Source: Candidatus Nomurabacteria bacterium RIFCSPHIGHO2_01_FULL_39_10 (lineage in GTDB: Bacteria; Patescibacteriota; Minisyncoccia; Phycocordibacterales; UBA9973). Taken from it: a stretch of 22,724 nucleotides of DNA. Below the pieces are notes generated by a model. The model was given only the letters and a program-made list of their open reading frames with translations. It was not told where the DNA came from and made no database searches. Within the stretch, counting starts at the first letter, position 1, and each line of letters opens with the position of its first letter. Shown here piece after piece: positions 22,084 through 22,724 of this stretch. Location: contig MFTJ01000048.1 of the NCBI GenBank assembly GCA_001786805.1, positions 1-22,724 on the forward strand. The letters run 5' to 3'. A program made the translations under genes and the position numbers.

Positions 22084-22111
22084 AGATTACCACGAGTTTA
22101 CTTTTTGTCAA
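22084..22111 (-). promoter_or_regulatory. Full -35/-10 promoter of the small unit between purE and purH
   Basis: A perfect TTGACA (22106-22111) and TAATCT (22084-22089) are 16 nt apart, with TGG before the -10. Transcription would start near 22077 and give a leader of about 63 nt. In that leader CAAAG and TCTTT can pair with AAAGA and CTTTG further on. This is the only near-consensus promoter with a long leader in the window. Confidence 0.6.
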
Positions 22112-22117
22112 ACCTAA

Positions 22118-22140
22118 AATACAAGGCAAGACCTTGTATT
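22118..22140 (-). terminator. AATACAAGG palindrome after purH, acting as a terminator
   Basis: On the minus strand AATACAAGG pairs with CCTTGTATT around TCTTG, 3 nt after the purH stop, and is followed by a short U-rich stretch. The 23 bases are identical to 10625-10647. It is a copy of the dispersed palindrome that happens to sit in a terminator position. Confidence 0.65.
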
Positions 22141-22143
22141 TAT

Positions 22144-22724
22144 TTAATGCTTAAAATGTCTGAAGCCAGTTGTGACCATGGCAATTTTGTATTTGTCTGC
22201 CATATCTATAGAAGCTTGGTCGTTTTTTGAGCCACCTGGCTGTATAATCGCGCTGATGCCGTTCTTTGTGGCGAGTTCTACGCAGTCGGGGAAAGGGAAA
22301 AACGCTTCCGAGGACATCACCGCGCCTTTGAGAGAAAATTTAAATTTCTTCGCTTTGTCTATTGTTTGTTTTAAGGCATCAATGCGTGATGTCTGCCCGC
22401 AACCCATAGATATAAGCGCTCCGTTTTTCACAAGCGCGATAGAATTTGACTTTAAATGTTTTGTTGCGATAGATGCCACCAGCATATCCCCCATTTCTTT
22501 TTTGGTCGGTTTTCTTTTGGTGACTGTCTTTAGGTCAGATTCTTTTTCTACTTGCGTGTCTCTGTCTTGCGTTAGCATGCCAGTAAAACAAGTTCGCGTA
22601 AGTTTTCCGGGCAGAGACGGAGCCAGCCATTTCAAAACTCTGCAATTTTTCTTTTCCTTAAAAATTTCTAAAGCCTCCTTGGAAAAATCCGGAGCGATAA
22701 TTACTTCCACAAAAAGCTCTTGCT
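22144..22724 (-). CDS. purH: Bifunctional AICAR transformylase / IMP cyclohydrolase (partial, N-terminus off the window)
   Basis: PurH formylates AICAR and closes the ring to IMP, the last two steps of purine synthesis. About 193 C-terminal residues are present, all in the transformylase domain; the frame is open to the window edge and the true start is outside. Visible motifs: ELFVEVIIAPDFSKEALEI, the conserved block KHLKSNSIALVKNG, MGCGQTSRIDAL, SSEAFFPFPDCVELA, IIQPGGSKND and the terminal TGFRHFKH. A GTG near 22710 is internal to the domain and is not a start. It lies upstream of the purE operon on the same strand but is separated from it by a palindromic terminator and the small structured unit. 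Confidence 0.95.
   Translation of the reverse strand, partial: QELFVEVIIAPDFSKEALEIFKEKKNCRVLKWLAPSLPGKLTRTCFTGMLTQDRDTQVEKESDLKTVTKRKPTKKEMGDMLVASIATKHLKSNSIALVKNGALISMGCGQTSRIDALKQTIDKAKKFKFSLKGAVMSSEAFFPFPDCVELATKNGISAIIQPGGSKNDQASIDMADKYKIAMVTTGFRHFKH

Noticed and set aside
1..22724. tRNA genes, CRISPR arrays, insertion sequences
   Set aside because: No cloverleaf with a TTCGA-type arm, no regularly spaced direct repeats and no transposase-like frame were seen on either strand.

Overview
The window looks like a piece of a small, AT-rich bacterial genome of the Candidate Phyla Radiation (Patescibacteria), most likely Parcubacteria or Nomurabacteria-like. This is inferred from the small compact genes, the divergent but complete core proteins, a Cys-rich zinc-ribbon protein family of a kind I associate with that group, a CofE-like protein with no F420 genes beside it, and the near absence of Shine-Dalgarno sequences. 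No tRNA, rRNA, CRISPR array, insertion sequence or transposase is visible.

Layout. 1-1621 (-): an M1 aminopeptidase cut by the window edge. 1644-2956 (+): scpA-scpB, chromosome segregation. 3005-4738 (+): a large multi-zinc-ribbon protein. 4790-5632 (-): a VanY-type D,D-carboxypeptidase, with a frameshifted one-module relative of the zinc-ribbon gene on its far side (5688-5967). 5983-9279 (+): a reduced cell-wall cluster mraY-ftsW-murG. 9307-12839 (+): gltX, an EnvC-like M23 peptidase, a CofE-like protein and a small membrane protein. 12971-13690: a small Zn-binding-like membrane protein (-) diverging from rpmA (+). 13693-17601 (-): rplI, ctpA, a small membrane protein, a PBP2-type transpeptidase and an MreD-sized membrane protein. 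17694-22724 (-): purine synthesis genes purB, purC, purM, purE and the end of purH, interrupted between purE and purH by a self-contained small GC-rich transcription unit.

How it fits together. The wall genes form one functional theme: lipid I and lipid II synthesis (MraY, MurG), polymerisation (FtsW), crosslinking (PBP2), and trimming or splitting (VanY, M23 LytM). The purine genes cover AIR formation (PurM), carboxylation (PurE), SAICAR (PurC), AICAR (PurB) and the AICAR transformylase domain of PurH.

Two patterns stand out. First, most genes that head a transcription unit have a -10 hexamer, often an extended TGn -10, ending 6 or 7 nt before the start codon. That places the predicted transcription start on or beside the start codon, so leaderless mRNAs. 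Second, palindromic elements are unusually frequent and several lie inside reading frames or at gene junctions, including a repeat family with AATACAAGG arms. A structured, GC-rich unit with its own -35/-10 promoter and terminator lies between purE and purH and is the least explained stretch.
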